From Lachnospiraceae bacterium M18-1 (GTDB lineage: Bacteria > Bacillota > Clostridia > Lachnospirales > Lachnospiraceae): a DNA stretch of 64,000 nucleotides. Made by a program: the position numbers and the translations under genes. Under the pieces are notes generated by a model that ran no database searches, was not told the DNA's origin, and saw only the letters and a list, made by a program, of their open reading frames with translations. The stretch lies in the NCBI GenBank assembly GCA_000403295.2, contig KE159605.1, positions 614,168 through 678,167 of the forward strand. Reading direction: 5' to 3'. Each line of letters begins with the position of its first letter. Position 1 is the first letter of the stretch. This document shows positions 9,465-18,396 of the stretch, in pieces.

Positions 9465-9983
9465 TTATTTTCCTAATGCTTTCCTGATATCCTTCATGTA
9501 ATCAATACCATTGATTATATAAATAAAGTTCAATGGATCAATCTCTATTTTTTTTACACCATCAATGTGAATCGCATAATAATATACCGCATATTCTCCG
9601 CTTGCATCAGCCGCAGAAGCCGCAGCCAATTTTCCAGGTGAAAATTTCTTCGGCTTTACCCTCAAAATGTGCTTCACACTTCTGGTCTCTATAATGCCGG
9701 TCCTTGTATTCTGTTCCTGCTGTGCTGCCCGCAGGTCAATCCTATGTATGCGTGGTTCTGCCAGCTTGATCGCTGCCGCTGTAACCGTCCTGAAATTCAA
9801 AGTCAATGTCATTGCTTCTACATGCCCCAATACAATGGATTCTAACTTTCCTCCGATTCCGGATCCGGACATTTCTTCCGCAACATTTTCCACTTCGGGC
9901 AGCGTTGCTTCTGACATTCCTAAAAATTCTACGGCATCCTCATATACCGCAAAATTTGATATCACTTCATCTACTCTTGCCAT
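9465..9983 (-). CDS. Phage major tail tube protein
   Basis: A 172-residue homologue of P2 FII, the inner tube of contractile tails. The pattern near residues 35-65 (EEMSGSGIGGKLESIVLGH, then MTLTLNFRTV) and the C-terminal YYYAIHIDGVKKIEIDPLNF are family hallmarks. It starts at ATG 9983, 14 bp after the sheath gene. Confidence 0.93.
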   Translation of the reverse strand: MARVDEVISNFAVYEDAVEFLGMSEATLPEVENVAEEMSGSGIGGKLESIVLGHVEAMTLTLNFRTVTAAAIKLAEPRIHRIDLRAAQQEQNTRTGIIETRSVKHILRVKPKKFSPGKLAAASAADASGEYAVYYYAIHIDGVKKIEIDPLNFIYIINGIDYMKDIRKALGK

Positions 9984-9997
9984 GGTTTATCCCTCCT

Positions 9998-11428
9998 TTA
10001 AGCTGACATCAGGTTTGACAGATAGGAAACATCATATTCAAGCACATATTCCAACAACCGCAGCGGGCTGGGCGGCGTAATGTAAATATGGAATTTTGCT
10101 TTTCCGGACATTAAAGCGGTCTCACTGTTTTCCTCTTCCATAAATTCCACCCGGCCTCCTATGATCTTTTCCTCTGCAGTCAGGCTGTTCAGCCAGTCAT
10201 TTACCCCCTGCAGGATTGCATCTATAACACGCCTTGAAAGCCTGCGGTCTATATAATTCCAGTAGGAAAGAGTTACCGTCTTGGCAACCCATTTGAACAT
10301 ACGGGAAATACAGTAAAAATAATCCACCGGATCCGTATTAGCCGGATAGCAGGCCGTCCAGTCTCCCCAGCTTACAAATCCGTTGTAAAAGTTTAGTGCT
10401 GTCACAATCCCGTTATCGTTCAGGTAATTTGCCTGTTGCACATCAAGTATAACCTCTTCACCATTTGCAAGCGCCATGCTGTCTGCCTGCAGGGATTTAT
10501 TTGACGCGCTTTCACAGGGAGTCCCGCCGCCCAGATCTTCGGTATTGTCCGTCTGTGCGATCAGCCCGGCCAGCTGGCTGGAATAATTGAAAAGCCTGTC
10601 TCCCAGTTTCAGCTGTGGAAAACATACAAGCTCATTTGTCTTCATGAAATTTTTCGATTTTTTCCACGCCGGAACCTCCGTATAATATGTTGCACCGCCT
10701 GTTTCTGTTGTGTCAACGTCAAGAATTGCGTCAGCTTCAAACAGTCCGTTGATGTTCTCCCCCTTCGCCGACATGATCGCCGCAACTTCACTGTCATGTG
10801 ACCAATTCGGACACAAGATCAGATCCGGGACTACCGTATATTTCGGGAATACGCTGTCAATCAGTTCCAGTCCCGTCACTTTATGCGTCGCCACACTGTA
10901 ACCGCCGATAATATCCGCTTTTGTTACCTGTGCCGGGTCAACCTCATTGTATTGAACTGTATATTCCCCGGTCACATCCTCGGTAAATTCTACAATGCAG
11001 TTTGTATCATCATAGAAAACCTCATAGTCTTCCCCTGCCGTAAGGTTTTCAATCTCCACGCTTTTTGCGACCGCTTCCAGCGGCAATTTAAGCTGGTTTT
11101 CGACAGCTTCAAAACTTCCAGTTTTTGCTGTTTTATGTTTTTCCGGATCCAGGACGTTCACAAGAAAAATCGGTGCGATCTTGTAAAGCTGGAAAGCGGA
11201 ATAGATCACCTCTGACAGCCCGTATTTTTTCCAGTCGTCAGAATATCCGAACTTCTCCACTGCTTCCGTGTAGTTATTCAGCATGATCACTTCATTCACT
11301 TTCCCGTCCACCTGCTGCACTGGCGCGGTTCCTACGGCAAAAATCACGCCGCTTGCTGCCACATTCGGCGTTGAAATGCTTGTCGTCCGCTTCCCGGTGC
11401 TGATACCATGTGTGATCTGACTTGCCAT
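9998..11428 (-). CDS. Phage tail sheath protein
   Basis: A 476-residue contractile sheath protein of the P2 FI type. Characteristic parts are the N-terminal THGIS...TSISTPNVAASGVIFAV, the middle SAKGENINGLFEADAILDVD, and the C-terminal subtilisin-like-fold region SYWNYIDRRLSRRVIDAI. The gene is followed directly by the tube gene, as expected. Confidence 0.95.
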   Translation of the reverse strand: MASQITHGISTGKRTTSISTPNVAASGVIFAVGTAPVQQVDGKVNEVIMLNNYTEAVEKFGYSDDWKKYGLSEVIYSAFQLYKIAPIFLVNVLDPEKHKTAKTGSFEAVENQLKLPLEAVAKSVEIENLTAGEDYEVFYDDTNCIVEFTEDVTGEYTVQYNEVDPAQVTKADIIGGYSVATHKVTGLELIDSVFPKYTVVPDLILCPNWSHDSEVAAIMSAKGENINGLFEADAILDVDTTETGGATYYTEVPAWKKSKNFMKTNELVCFPQLKLGDRLFNYSSQLAGLIAQTDNTEDLGGGTPCESASNKSLQADSMALANGEEVILDVQQANYLNDNGIVTALNFYNGFVSWGDWTACYPANTDPVDYFYCISRMFKWVAKTVTLSYWNYIDRRLSRRVIDAILQGVNDWLNSLTAEEKIIGGRVEFMEEENSETALMSGKAKFHIYITPPSPLRLLEYVLEYDVSYLSNLMSA

Positions 11429-11431
11429 GTC

Positions 11432-11845
11432 TTACCCCTCCTTTGCTTCATTTGCCGCAATTCCGGAAGCAATATCCGAATAATATTTATTCAGAATGTT
11501 TCCTGCGGTCCTGGCCTTGTCCTTTTTCTCTGCCACCTTCTCAACCGGAACCAGCATCTTTTTCACAAGCGGATATTTCTGCATGACCGCTTCCAGTTCT
11601 TTCTCTATTTCCTCCATAGTCCCGATAAAAATTTTATTGCTTTTCAACTGTCCGGCAGGCAATGACGGTCCAATATATACCAACGTCAACTTTTCTTTTT
11701 CCGTTCTTCCTGCTGCCGCTGTTTCTTCTCCCTCTGTGGCTTTGATATCTGCCCCAGATTCCTCTTTTTTCTGTTCACCCGTATCTTTTACCACCTGTTT
11801 GCTTTCTTCCGCTTCTGCGGCCTTCTGTGCTCTCTTTACTGCCAT
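11432..11845 (-). CDS. Hypothetical protein in head-tail connector region
   Basis: A 137-residue protein. Residues 1-55 are Lys/Glu/Ala-rich and low complexity; the C-terminal half has a compact YIGPSLPAGQLKSNKIFIG segment followed by helices. Its place between the tail completion-like gene and the sheath suggests a neck or sheath-associated role. I do not recognise a named family with certainty. Confidence 0.7.
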   Translation of the reverse strand: MAVKRAQKAAEAEESKQVVKDTGEQKKEESGADIKATEGEETAAAGRTEKEKLTLVYIGPSLPAGQLKSNKIFIGTMEEIEKELEAVMQKYPLVKKMLVPVEKVAEKKDKARTAGNILNKYYSDIASGIAANEAKEG

Positions 11846-12327
11846 ATTTCTTCAACCTCCCTCCTGATCGTCGGCATCGACCAGTTTGTTATCATTTCCC
11901 CCAGATAATACGGGGGCGTACTGTCCGGATATACGATGTATTCCAACGGCTTCTGCAGTACAAACTGTTTCCCAATGACCCCCGTCTTTTCCAGTTCGCC
12001 CCGGATCCGCAGGATCAGATTCAACACATCGTAGGGACCCACCCCGCCATCTTCCGAATACGTTGCGATCACAATCCGGATCTTACAGGTACTTTCTTCC
12101 GGTTCCCGCTCCTGCTTATCATCCTTCCCGGTCAAAAACTGCAGAAGGATATACGGGATCTTCTGCGTCTGGTCATCTTTACTCGGCAGGCCCATTTTAT
12201 AGACATTTGCCTCCCGCACCTTTTCCTCATTCGGATTCTGATTCCGAACCCTGACCTGCAGCTTAATATCTTTTGTCACATCCTGGACAAATTCGGCCAG
12301 ACGGTCCATTAAGATTATCGGTGTCAT
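11836..12327 (-). CDS. Putative tail completion / terminator protein
   Basis: A 163-residue protein beginning MTPIILMDRLAEFV. The alternating helix-strand pattern and the phrase YIVYPDSTPPYYLGEMITNW resemble tail-terminator-like proteins found upstream of sheath genes. It overlaps the following gene by 10 bp. The role is inferred mainly from gene order (minor tail protein Z, then this, then sheath). Confidence 0.6.
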   Translation of the reverse strand: MTPIILMDRLAEFVQDVTKDIKLQVRVRNQNPNEEKVREANVYKMGLPSKDDQTQKIPYILLQFLTGKDDKQEREPEESTCKIRIVIATYSEDGGVGPYDVLNLILRIRGELEKTGVIGKQFVLQKPLEYIVYPDSTPPYYLGEMITNWSMPTIRREVEEIWQ

Positions 12328-12330
12328 GTT

Positions 12331-12927
12331 TTAACCTCCATAACCGTTCAATAATCGGTCTATTTCATGTTCTATCCGTTCATTGACTGTTTTTTGCGCT
12401 TCTTCCTCCACTTGTGTGATCACCTGCTCATTGCCAATCATCTGCACCGCTGACAGGCCCATTTTTTCTTCTACTTTTTCAGTATGTGCTGTACCTCTTT
12501 GATTTTTCGCTTTTGCCAACCTGGACACGATCCCCTGTTCGCCAGTCCTTTCAAATACTCCCAGGTGTCCGTTTGACATCTGCGCAATAAACGCATCCTC
12601 AAAGGTTCCCCCGCCGCCTTTCTTTACTGTCGCATGAACCTTTGAATTTCCTGTCACCTTGAATTTGTACAGCGGTATCTTACAGCCGCTGAAATGAATA
12701 TAGCCAGTAAGGTCTCCCACACTGGCTCTTTGTACCCTTGTATTGGTTGCGGAAGTTAAAGCACCGCTTTGCACCGTGTATACCTCTTTTACCCGCTTTG
12801 CCGCTCCGGTCTTGGCCTTTGATAATCCCCGGTTTACTGCGTTTGACAATGCCCTTTCCGCTCCTTTTGGAACCCCTGAAAGTATCATTGTTACCCGGTC
12901 AATGGTGTCTTCCGATATTTCAATCAT
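12331..12927 (-). CDS. Prophage minor tail protein Z-like
   Basis: A 198-residue protein with the gpZ pattern: N-terminal helices with GVPKGAERALSNAVNRGL and a central basic segment KRVKEVYTVQSGALT. Family members join head and tail. The start overlaps the preceding gene by 4 bp. Confidence 0.75.
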   Translation of the reverse strand: MIEISEDTIDRVTMILSGVPKGAERALSNAVNRGLSKAKTGAAKRVKEVYTVQSGALTSATNTRVQRASVGDLTGYIHFSGCKIPLYKFKVTGNSKVHATVKKGGGGTFEDAFIAQMSNGHLGVFERTGEQGIVSRLAKAKNQRGTAHTEKVEEKMGLSAVQMIGNEQVITQVEEEAQKTVNERIEHEIDRLLNGYGG

Positions 12928-13268
12928 TCGTCATATGCCCCCAATTCCAGTATGATCTCCCCGGCTTCATAGCTGCTTTTCTCAATCACGTATATATTCA
13001 CGGCCCCGGCCTCTTCAATCTCAATTTCCCGGCCTTTTTTCGGTACGATCCCTAAATCCGTGTGTGATATATACAGCATAGCTTCCGCACGGTATATCCC
13101 TTCCGCATGGTCCGCGCCTGGCCTCTGCCTGTCTGTCCCTGTCAGGTGGTCAAGCACTGCCGGAACTTCATATTGCTTGCCGTCGTACCATATGCGCATC
13201 ATTTCCGCAAACTCTCCGGGGTTATGAAATACTTTCAGGTCTTTTATTATCTGCGCTTTAAAATCCAT
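12924..13268 (-). CDS. Putative head-tail joining protein
   Basis: The likely start is ATG 13268, which overlaps the capsid stop codon as TAATG; this gives 114 residues from MDFKAQIIKDLKVFHN. The frame is open upstream to 13292 without a ribosome binding site. The position after the major capsid gene and the beta-rich sequence with VPAVLDHLTG fit lambda gpFII-type joining proteins, but sequence evidence alone is modest. Confidence 0.6.
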   Translation of the reverse strand: MDFKAQIIKDLKVFHNPGEFAEMMRIWYDGKQYEVPAVLDHLTGTDRQRPGADHAEGIYRAEAMLYISHTDLGIVPKKGREIEIEEAGAVNIYVIEKSSYEAGEIILELGAYDE

Positions 13269-14332
13269 TAAAGCACCTTCGCCACAAACCAACTATCTAC
13301 GTCGTGCGGCACGGAAAGCGGGGCGGAAGACAACTGCAAGAACCTTCTGGCGGGTTTTCTCTTTACCCATGTATCAGGCACATATTTTCCTTCTACCGTG
13401 CGGAATGCCTTTGTATTTTCATCAATCAAAGTTATTGCACCATAATACATGGAATAATTTGCATTGCTGCTGATAAGTACAAGCTCACCTTCCGGGACAA
13501 GCGGTTTTTCCGTTGCATTTTTCGGGTCCGGGTCTGTCCAGTCGTCAAGATACCATTCGTTATATGTGTAAATGTCAAGCCCCAGTTCGTGAATGGTCCC
13601 GATATAGGTCACACCGTTCGGAAGCTGTCGTGGCTGAATGACTGCAAGATTATAATTCTTTACGTCCAGCAGGCTCTTTACCTTCTCATGATTTTTGAAA
13701 GCCCTTGCCACATCTTTTGACATAATGCACATATCGCAGTTTGTGAATCCTGTCTGCTGTACCTTCTCATGCCACCGCTCTAAATCCGCTATCGGGTCAG
13801 AATCCTTCCCGCTCCACTTCTTTGCCGCCGTTGTGATTTCTTCCCGGTTCGTGAAATGAAAGTCAATCACTTCATTCAGCCCCTCCCCGATAATCGGGAT
13901 TCTGCCCATGAAGATAGATTGCACACACATCAACTCTTCCCGGCGCGTAATCATTTCCCGCAGCTTTATAAAATCACTTGACATTTTCAATACTGCACGT
14001 TCCGCAGGTGTTCTTCCTGAAACAATGCTTTCCCCCGCCTGCCGCTTTAACAGGTCGTCAATCGTCGTAATCATATCAGGCGCAACTAAAGGCGGCTTGT
14101 AGCTCTTTGTTTCGTACCCGGTATTTGCCACGGTCTTCCCGCCGATAATTCTATGTACATACGGCGCAACTTTACGGGAACCTTTTACAAAGTCCACGTC
14201 TACCTCTTCCGTCACAAAGGTTTCCTCATTCTTGAAGAAAGTGCTTCTGAAAAATGTATGGACAGGGGGCATTTTTGACACTACCCGCCCCATTGTCCGT
14301 GGGTCATAAATGCTTACTGCTTCATTTGCCAT
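13268..14332 (-). CDS. Major capsid protein (lambda gpE family)
   Basis: A 354-residue capsid protein with the gpE-family pattern: MPPVHTFFRSTFFKNEETF near the N-terminus, VDVDFVKGSRKVAPYV, and IDDLLKRQAGES. It starts at ATG 14332 behind AAAAGGGAGG. The neighbours (decoration, protease, portal) are in lambda order. Confidence 0.94.
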   Translation of the reverse strand: MANEAVSIYDPRTMGRVVSKMPPVHTFFRSTFFKNEETFVTEEVDVDFVKGSRKVAPYVHRIIGGKTVANTGYETKSYKPPLVAPDMITTIDDLLKRQAGESIVSGRTPAERAVLKMSSDFIKLREMITRREELMCVQSIFMGRIPIIGEGLNEVIDFHFTNREEITTAAKKWSGKDSDPIADLERWHEKVQQTGFTNCDMCIMSKDVARAFKNHEKVKSLLDVKNYNLAVIQPRQLPNGVTYIGTIHELGLDIYTYNEWYLDDWTDPDPKNATEKPLVPEGELVLISSNANYSMYYGAITLIDENTKAFRTVEGKYVPDTWVKRKPARRFLQLSSAPLSVPHDVDSWFVAKVL

Positions 14333-14348
14333 CTTTTTATCCTCCCTT

Positions 14349-14687
14349 TTAGTTCAATGTCCGCAGGAAAATTGACATTTTCCGCAACGGTCCTTTTATA
14401 TCTTCTGCTGTAACGCCGTCCGGCATGTTTAATGCTTCCTGAAAAAATTCCCCCGTCATGTAATATACAACGGGTTCATCTGCTGCCGCCGCTGCTGCTG
14501 TAATACCCACAACATTTGCTACTGTTTCCGCTGTTACTGCAACAATTTTTCCTTCGCTGTTTTCCGTTACGGGCGTATGCTCTACAAGCTCCCCGCCTGC
14601 CGTCCCTGTTTCGGTCAGCGTCTGAAAGTCGCCAGCGAAAAAGTTTTTTGCTTCATAAGTCCTTGTTTCAATTCCATACATTCCCAT
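14349..14687 (-). CDS. Head decoration protein (lambda gpD-like)
   Basis: A 112-residue protein in the position of lambda gpD, which stabilises the expanded capsid at threefold sites. The sequence is Thr/Ala/Val rich, with VVGITAAAAAADEPVVYYM near the middle, and it starts at ATG 14687 behind GGGAGG. Confidence 0.8.
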   Translation of the reverse strand: MGMYGIETRTYEAKNFFAGDFQTLTETGTAGGELVEHTPVTENSEGKIVAVTAETVANVVGITAAAAAADEPVVYYMTGEFFQEALNMPDGVTAEDIKGPLRKMSIFLRTLN

Positions 14688-14701
14688 TGTCTTCCCTCCC
14701 T

Positions 14702-15976
14702 TTATTTCACGTCAGGAAACAAGCGGTCAATCGCTTCATTGAATTGGTCTTTGGTTTCGCTGCCCTTTTCGCTTGCGCCTGCGCCTACATCAGAAACATG
14801 GCTGTTTGTTACGTCCTCTTCCCTGTTTTGCAGGTATGCGCCGCCCTGTTTCTTTTGTTCCATTACAATCTTCAACGCCATTTCCCCGGCAGAAATAGGG
14901 TTCACAAACTTTGCGTCATTCACAATGCTTTCAAACCCTCCCACCGCTGCGTCTTCCAGTGCCTTGATACGGCTTCTTTCCTCTTTCCGGGCGTTGTCTT
15001 CTATTGCTGCCGTCAAGTCGGGATATGCCGCTTTCAATGCTTCAATCGTTGTGATTGTGTCTTTCTGTTCCATCTTTTCTTCCTCCTTTTTGGGTTTATT
15101 TTCCGGCTGGCTGCCGTTTTGCAAACCTCCCGGCGTTGCTGCCGGGCTGTTTAACAACATTTTAGGAACGGTCTTGAAACTCCCCATGTCAATCGGTACA
15201 GAATTGACAATGATTCTTCCTGCGTTTTCAATGACCGTCTGGGCTTCTTCAAACATCAATTCATCACAAAAGCCGTTTTCCACCGCTTCGTCGCCCGTCC
15301 ACCATGTTTCATCTGACATAAAGCCGGATATTTCATCAACCGTCTTTCCTGTCTTTACAGAATAGGCATTTATAATTGACTGTTTAATCACCTTCAATTC
15401 CTGCGCCATCTTTTCAAAATCTTCTGCCCGGAACGTGTCCCAGACTGTCATTGCCGGGTCATGAATCATGAAAACGCCGTTTCTCGGTATCTTGATTATG
15501 TCGCCCGCCATTGCGATAATCGTGGCGGCAGAAGCCGCCCACCCGTCAACCTTCACTGTTATTTTTGCGTCATGGTCTTTCAATCGGGTATATATTGCAT
15601 TTGCTGCGAACACATCACCACCGGGGCTATTGATACGCACCACTATTTCTGGCACGTCCTCCCCTAATGCCGCAAGCTCCCTGTTAAACTGTGCGGGCGT
15701 TACCCGGTCTTCCCACCAGCTCTGCTGGCTGCTGATCGTCCCATACAGAAGCAATTCAGGTGGCTTTGTCGCTGTCCCCGGCACAAAATCCCAGAATCTA
15801 TTCTGTGTCACTCCGAACGGGCTTTTCTCCTTGCTTCCCGCTGTTATCCTGCTGTCCTGCTGGCTCTCCGGGCTTTTCCCCGTTGTTATCCTGCTGCTCT
15901 GCTGGCTCTCCGGGCTTTGTCCCGTTCCCCTGCTGCCCGGCTGCGCTTCCGGGCTTTTGTTCCCCTGCATTGGCAA
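14702..15976 (-). CDS. Head maturation protease, ClpP-type, with C-terminal scaffold
   Basis: A 424-residue protein starting at TTG 15976 with a perfect AAGGAGGT 8 nt upstream, inside the portal gene. Residues about 85-255 are a ClpP-like fold: VRINSPGGDVFAANAI, the nucleophile Ser in GWAASAATIIAMAG, and the catalytic His in FMIHDP. The rest (about 285-424), after a KKEEEKMEQKDT linker with an internal Met, is likely the scaffold, as in lambda gpC/Nu3. Residues 1-55 are Ser/Gln-rich repeats read from DNA that also encodes the portal tail. Confidence 0.92.
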   Translation of the reverse strand: MPMQGNKSPEAQPGSRGTGQSPESQQSSRITTGKSPESQQDSRITAGSKEKSPFGVTQNRFWDFVPGTATKPPELLLYGTISSQQSWWEDRVTPAQFNRELAALGEDVPEIVVRINSPGGDVFAANAIYTRLKDHDAKITVKVDGWAASAATIIAMAGDIIKIPRNGVFMIHDPAMTVWDTFRAEDFEKMAQELKVIKQSIINAYSVKTGKTVDEISGFMSDETWWTGDEAVENGFCDELMFEEAQTVIENAGRIIVNSVPIDMGSFKTVPKMLLNSPAATPGGLQNGSQPENKPKKEEEKMEQKDTITTIEALKAAYPDLTAAIEDNARKEERSRIKALEDAAVGGFESIVNDAKFVNPISAGEMALKIVMEQKKQGGAYLQNREEDVTNSHVSDVGAGASEKGSETKDQFNEAIDRLFPDVK

Positions 15977-17501
15977 TTTTCTTTACCTCCTTTAGCTTCT
16001 TTTCTTCCTGTTTTAGCTGTTCGCAATTACTGTAAAAATCCCCACCTGACATCTCCATTGTTTCTGCGCTCCTTGTAGAAAACCCGTTTTCAACCCTTGT
16101 GACCGCTGCCCCTACTTCCTGCACCGGGTTCAGAAGCCCCCGTGCCGGTCCATTCCACTGTGCCTTGCAGTACGCTTTCCGGCGCAACGGGTCTGTGAAG
16201 AATCCGGGGGCAATTATCCTTCCTTTCGCTACTGCTTCCGCAAGCCATTCTTCATATACTGGCTGGCAAAAGTCGTTTGCCAGCCATGCCCGGTACATTT
16301 TAAACATTTTCCATGCTTCCTCTAAAGCTCCCCGGCTTGCAGAATAGGAACTTGTAAAGTGCTTTAAAAGCAATTCATACGGGATTTCAAGTGCTGCGCC
16401 TATCTGTCGGCAGATAGTTTCCACAAAACCGCTGAAATTTTTGTTCGGTCTTCCGGGGTTTATATCATGTGCCTTTTCCCCTTCCGCAAGGTCAAGTATC
16501 GCTCCTGGTCCCAGTTCCAGGCTGTTTTCATCGTCTTCATCAATCAGGTCTTCCTCTGCAATCCCTGACCCTATCGGCTCCCCGTCTTCATTTGAATTTT
16601 TTTCAATGAATACAGTGAAAAGCCCTGATATCACCGCCGCTATCAATTCAGCGTCCGTGTACCGCCCTAACTGCTTTAGTGCTTCGATTACTGGTGAAAG
16701 AAAGGGAACGCCCCGCCGCTGGTCTATGCGTTCCATATTGCTTAAATGCAGGACATTTTTTCTGCCTGTCTTCTTTCCATATGCTTCCACCCGCTGCCAC
16801 TCCATACGCTCATTTGCATATGATAACGGGTGATGTTTTGAAAAGTGGTATGCAATCACTTCCCCGTCTGCGTCCACCTCAATGCCCCCGACAATTTCAT
16901 TTCCGAACGTGTCAAAGTTATTCGGGCTTGAAACTCTGTCCGCTTCTATAAGCTGTACCCGTAAATCATAGGGCTGGTTTATCCGCTTTTTTGTCGGAAG
17001 CAGTGCGAAACAATCTCCAGAAGTCAGCCACCCTAAGAAGGCTAATTGTTGCAATTCATAGAAATTATTTATCCTTGCCATGTCGCAATCCGGGCTTTCT
17101 GCCCACAACGCCCACTCCCTTGTTATTTCTTTCTCTAATTGCTGCGCCTGCGCCGCTGTCAGCCTCAACGTTTCTGCGTCTACCGTTGGTTTTAACATCA
17201 GCCCCCGCCCGACAACATTTGTACGCATTGTTTTCACGGCTCCTGTCGCAATCGGTACACCCATGTATAAATCACGGGAACGCTGCCGTAGTATGGAAAG
17301 GTTATCTGAAATATCTTCCCGCCAACTCCCGCCCGCATAATTCCAGCCTATTAAAGACTTTTTTGTTGTGTTTGCGCCGTAATTGCTGTAACCTGAATTA
17401 GTCAGTATTTTCATTTTCTGTCTTGCAGCCGTCCTTTTTAACGCTGTTTGCGGCGCAACCGTGGCAATTATGCCGTCTATCGCCCTTGCTATGCCGTTCA
17501 A
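15798..17501 (-). CDS. Phage portal protein (lambda gpB family)
   Basis: The dodecameric DNA portal. The preferred start is TTG 17501 with AAGG 7 nt upstream (567 residues); the frame is open to ATG 17561, but that extension would be encoded by an intrinsic terminator. Family features include RSRDLYMGVPIATGAVKTMR, LGWLTSGDCFALLP and LKHFTSSYSASRGALEEAWK. The C-terminus is a Gly/Pro/Gln repeat tail that overlaps the protease gene by 179 bp. Confidence 0.94.
   Translation of the reverse strand: MNGIARAIDGIIATVAPQTALKRTAARQKMKILTNSGYSNYGANTTKKSLIGWNYAGGSWREDISDNLSILRQRSRDLYMGVPIATGAVKTMRTNVVGRGLMLKPTVDAETLRLTAAQAQQLEKEITREWALWAESPDCDMARINNFYELQQLAFLGWLTSGDCFALLPTKKRINQPYDLRVQLIEADRVSSPNNFDTFGNEIVGGIEVDADGEVIAYHFSKHHPLSYANERMEWQRVEAYGKKTGRKNVLHLSNMERIDQRRGVPFLSPVIEALKQLGRYTDAELIAAVISGLFTVFIEKNSNEDGEPIGSGIAEEDLIDEDDENSLELGPGAILDLAEGEKAHDINPGRPNKNFSGFVETICRQIGAALEIPYELLLKHFTSSYSASRGALEEAWKMFKMYRAWLANDFCQPVYEEWLAEAVAKGRIIAPGFFTDPLRRKAYCKAQWNGPARGLLNPVQEVGAAVTRVENGFSTRSAETMEMSGGDFYSNCEQLKQEEKKLKEVKKIANAGEQKPGSAAGQQGNGTKPGEPAEQQDNNGEKPGEPAGQQDNSGKQGEKPVRSDTE
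15843..15970. repeat. 42-bp tandem repeat read in two coding frames
   Basis: Two good copies begin at 15843 and 15885 (shared start GTTATCCTGCTG), with a third degenerate copy from about 15927. The unit is 42 bp, 14 codons, so copy number changes keep both overlapping frames. In the portal frame it gives GEPAGQQDNSGK-like units; in the protease frame it gives GKSPESQQDSRIT-like units. Confidence 0.85.
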
Positions 17502-17530
17502 TCCTTCACCTTCTCCCGTTTTATGGCATG

Positions 17531-17555
17531 AAAAAAGCACCCCTACAAAGGTGCT
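17531..17555 (-). terminator. Intrinsic terminator downstream of rha
   Basis: On the minus strand: stem AGCACC/GGTGCT, 8-nt loop, then six T. It lies between the rha stop and the portal start. It is part of a 31-bp direct repeat (17525-17555) that differs at one base from 18255-18285. Confidence 0.85.
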
Positions 17556-17557
17556 GT

Positions 17558-18229
17558 TCATTGCATCTCTTCATTCGCATCTGAAATCCTGGCAAGCGAT
17601 TTATCCAGGATAAAATCTTTTATTCTTGCATAATCCCATCCGTACCCGATCAGGCTTCCGACAAGCATTTCTGCATTCTGTACCTGCTTCAATTCTTCTT
17701 CATTAAAACACTCCCTAATATTATCCTGCCTGCCTATTCCGTATTCTTCACGCAGCCTTTTTGCATCCTTACCAAATATAGATTTATAGATTACATTTGT
17801 GTATATTGAGTAAGCGTGTCCATGCATTCGCCCATTTGCTTCAAGTTCTTTTATCGCCCTTGTGAAAGCCTGCCGCACTACAATCCCTTTTTCACGCTCT
17901 ATCAATCTTCCCTGCAGCATGGATTCCATCTGGTTGAACTGGCTGATATAAGCAAGTTTAAAACGCATTGCTTTTTCACCTGTATATCCCATAGCAAGGA
18001 TTGTAAAGCCATCACGGTTCATATAGTACATTGGGTTTTTCTTTCCGTTGGATGCTTTATATTCGCCTTCATAAAATAGGGCTGAAAATTCAGCGCTACT
18101 CACTTCTGACTGAATATTTCTTACATCCGCAAGTACATTCTTATGTTCCTTTTCAAAGGTTTCTGCTACGTCAAGGCTCGATACCACGTTGACTTCCCTT
18201 TTGTTTAATTTTTTCATTTCTACAAGCAT
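17558..18229 (-). CDS. rha: Rha-family phage regulatory protein
   Basis: The start ATG 18229 has GAAGGAGG 7 nt upstream; 223 residues. Residues about 5-100 are the Rha domain (SSLDVAETFEKEHKNVLADV, YYMNRDGFTILAMGYTGEKA). The C-terminal half (RMHGHAYSIYTNVIYKSIFG) resembles ORF6C-like antirepressor tails. Rha proteins are known phage regulators that interfere with lysogeny control. It is a moron inside the head operon, bracketed by duplicated terminators. Confidence 0.9.
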   Translation of the reverse strand: MLVEMKKLNKREVNVVSSLDVAETFEKEHKNVLADVRNIQSEVSSAEFSALFYEGEYKASNGKKNPMYYMNRDGFTILAMGYTGEKAMRFKLAYISQFNQMESMLQGRLIEREKGIVVRQAFTRAIKELEANGRMHGHAYSIYTNVIYKSIFGKDAKRLREEYGIGRQDNIRECFNEEELKQVQNAEMLVGSLIGYGWDYARIKDFILDKSLARISDANEEMQ

Positions 18230-18260
18230 ACCTTTTTCCTCCTTCATGGTTTTGGGCATG

Positions 18261-18285
18261 AAAAAAGCACCCCTGCAAAGGTGCT
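18261..18285 (-). terminator. Intrinsic terminator upstream of rha
   Basis: On the minus strand: AGCACC, 8-nt loop, GGTGCT, six T, then the rha leader. Nearly identical to the terminator at 17531-17555. It ends transcription coming from 18397-18873, leaving only about 30 bp before rha. Confidence 0.85.
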
Positions 18286-18396
18286 TTCCTCATATTTTCC
18301 TATCTCCTTATACCGCTTTCGCTATTATACACTTTACACTACTTTTTAAAGGTTTTCAAGGAAATTGCGGGCAATTCCGGGCAATCTTTTTTATTT

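Noticed and set aside
17502..17561. Portal protein start at ATG 17561
   Set aside because: The extra 20 codons are encoded by an intrinsic terminator repeat; TTG 17501 with a proper site is more likely.
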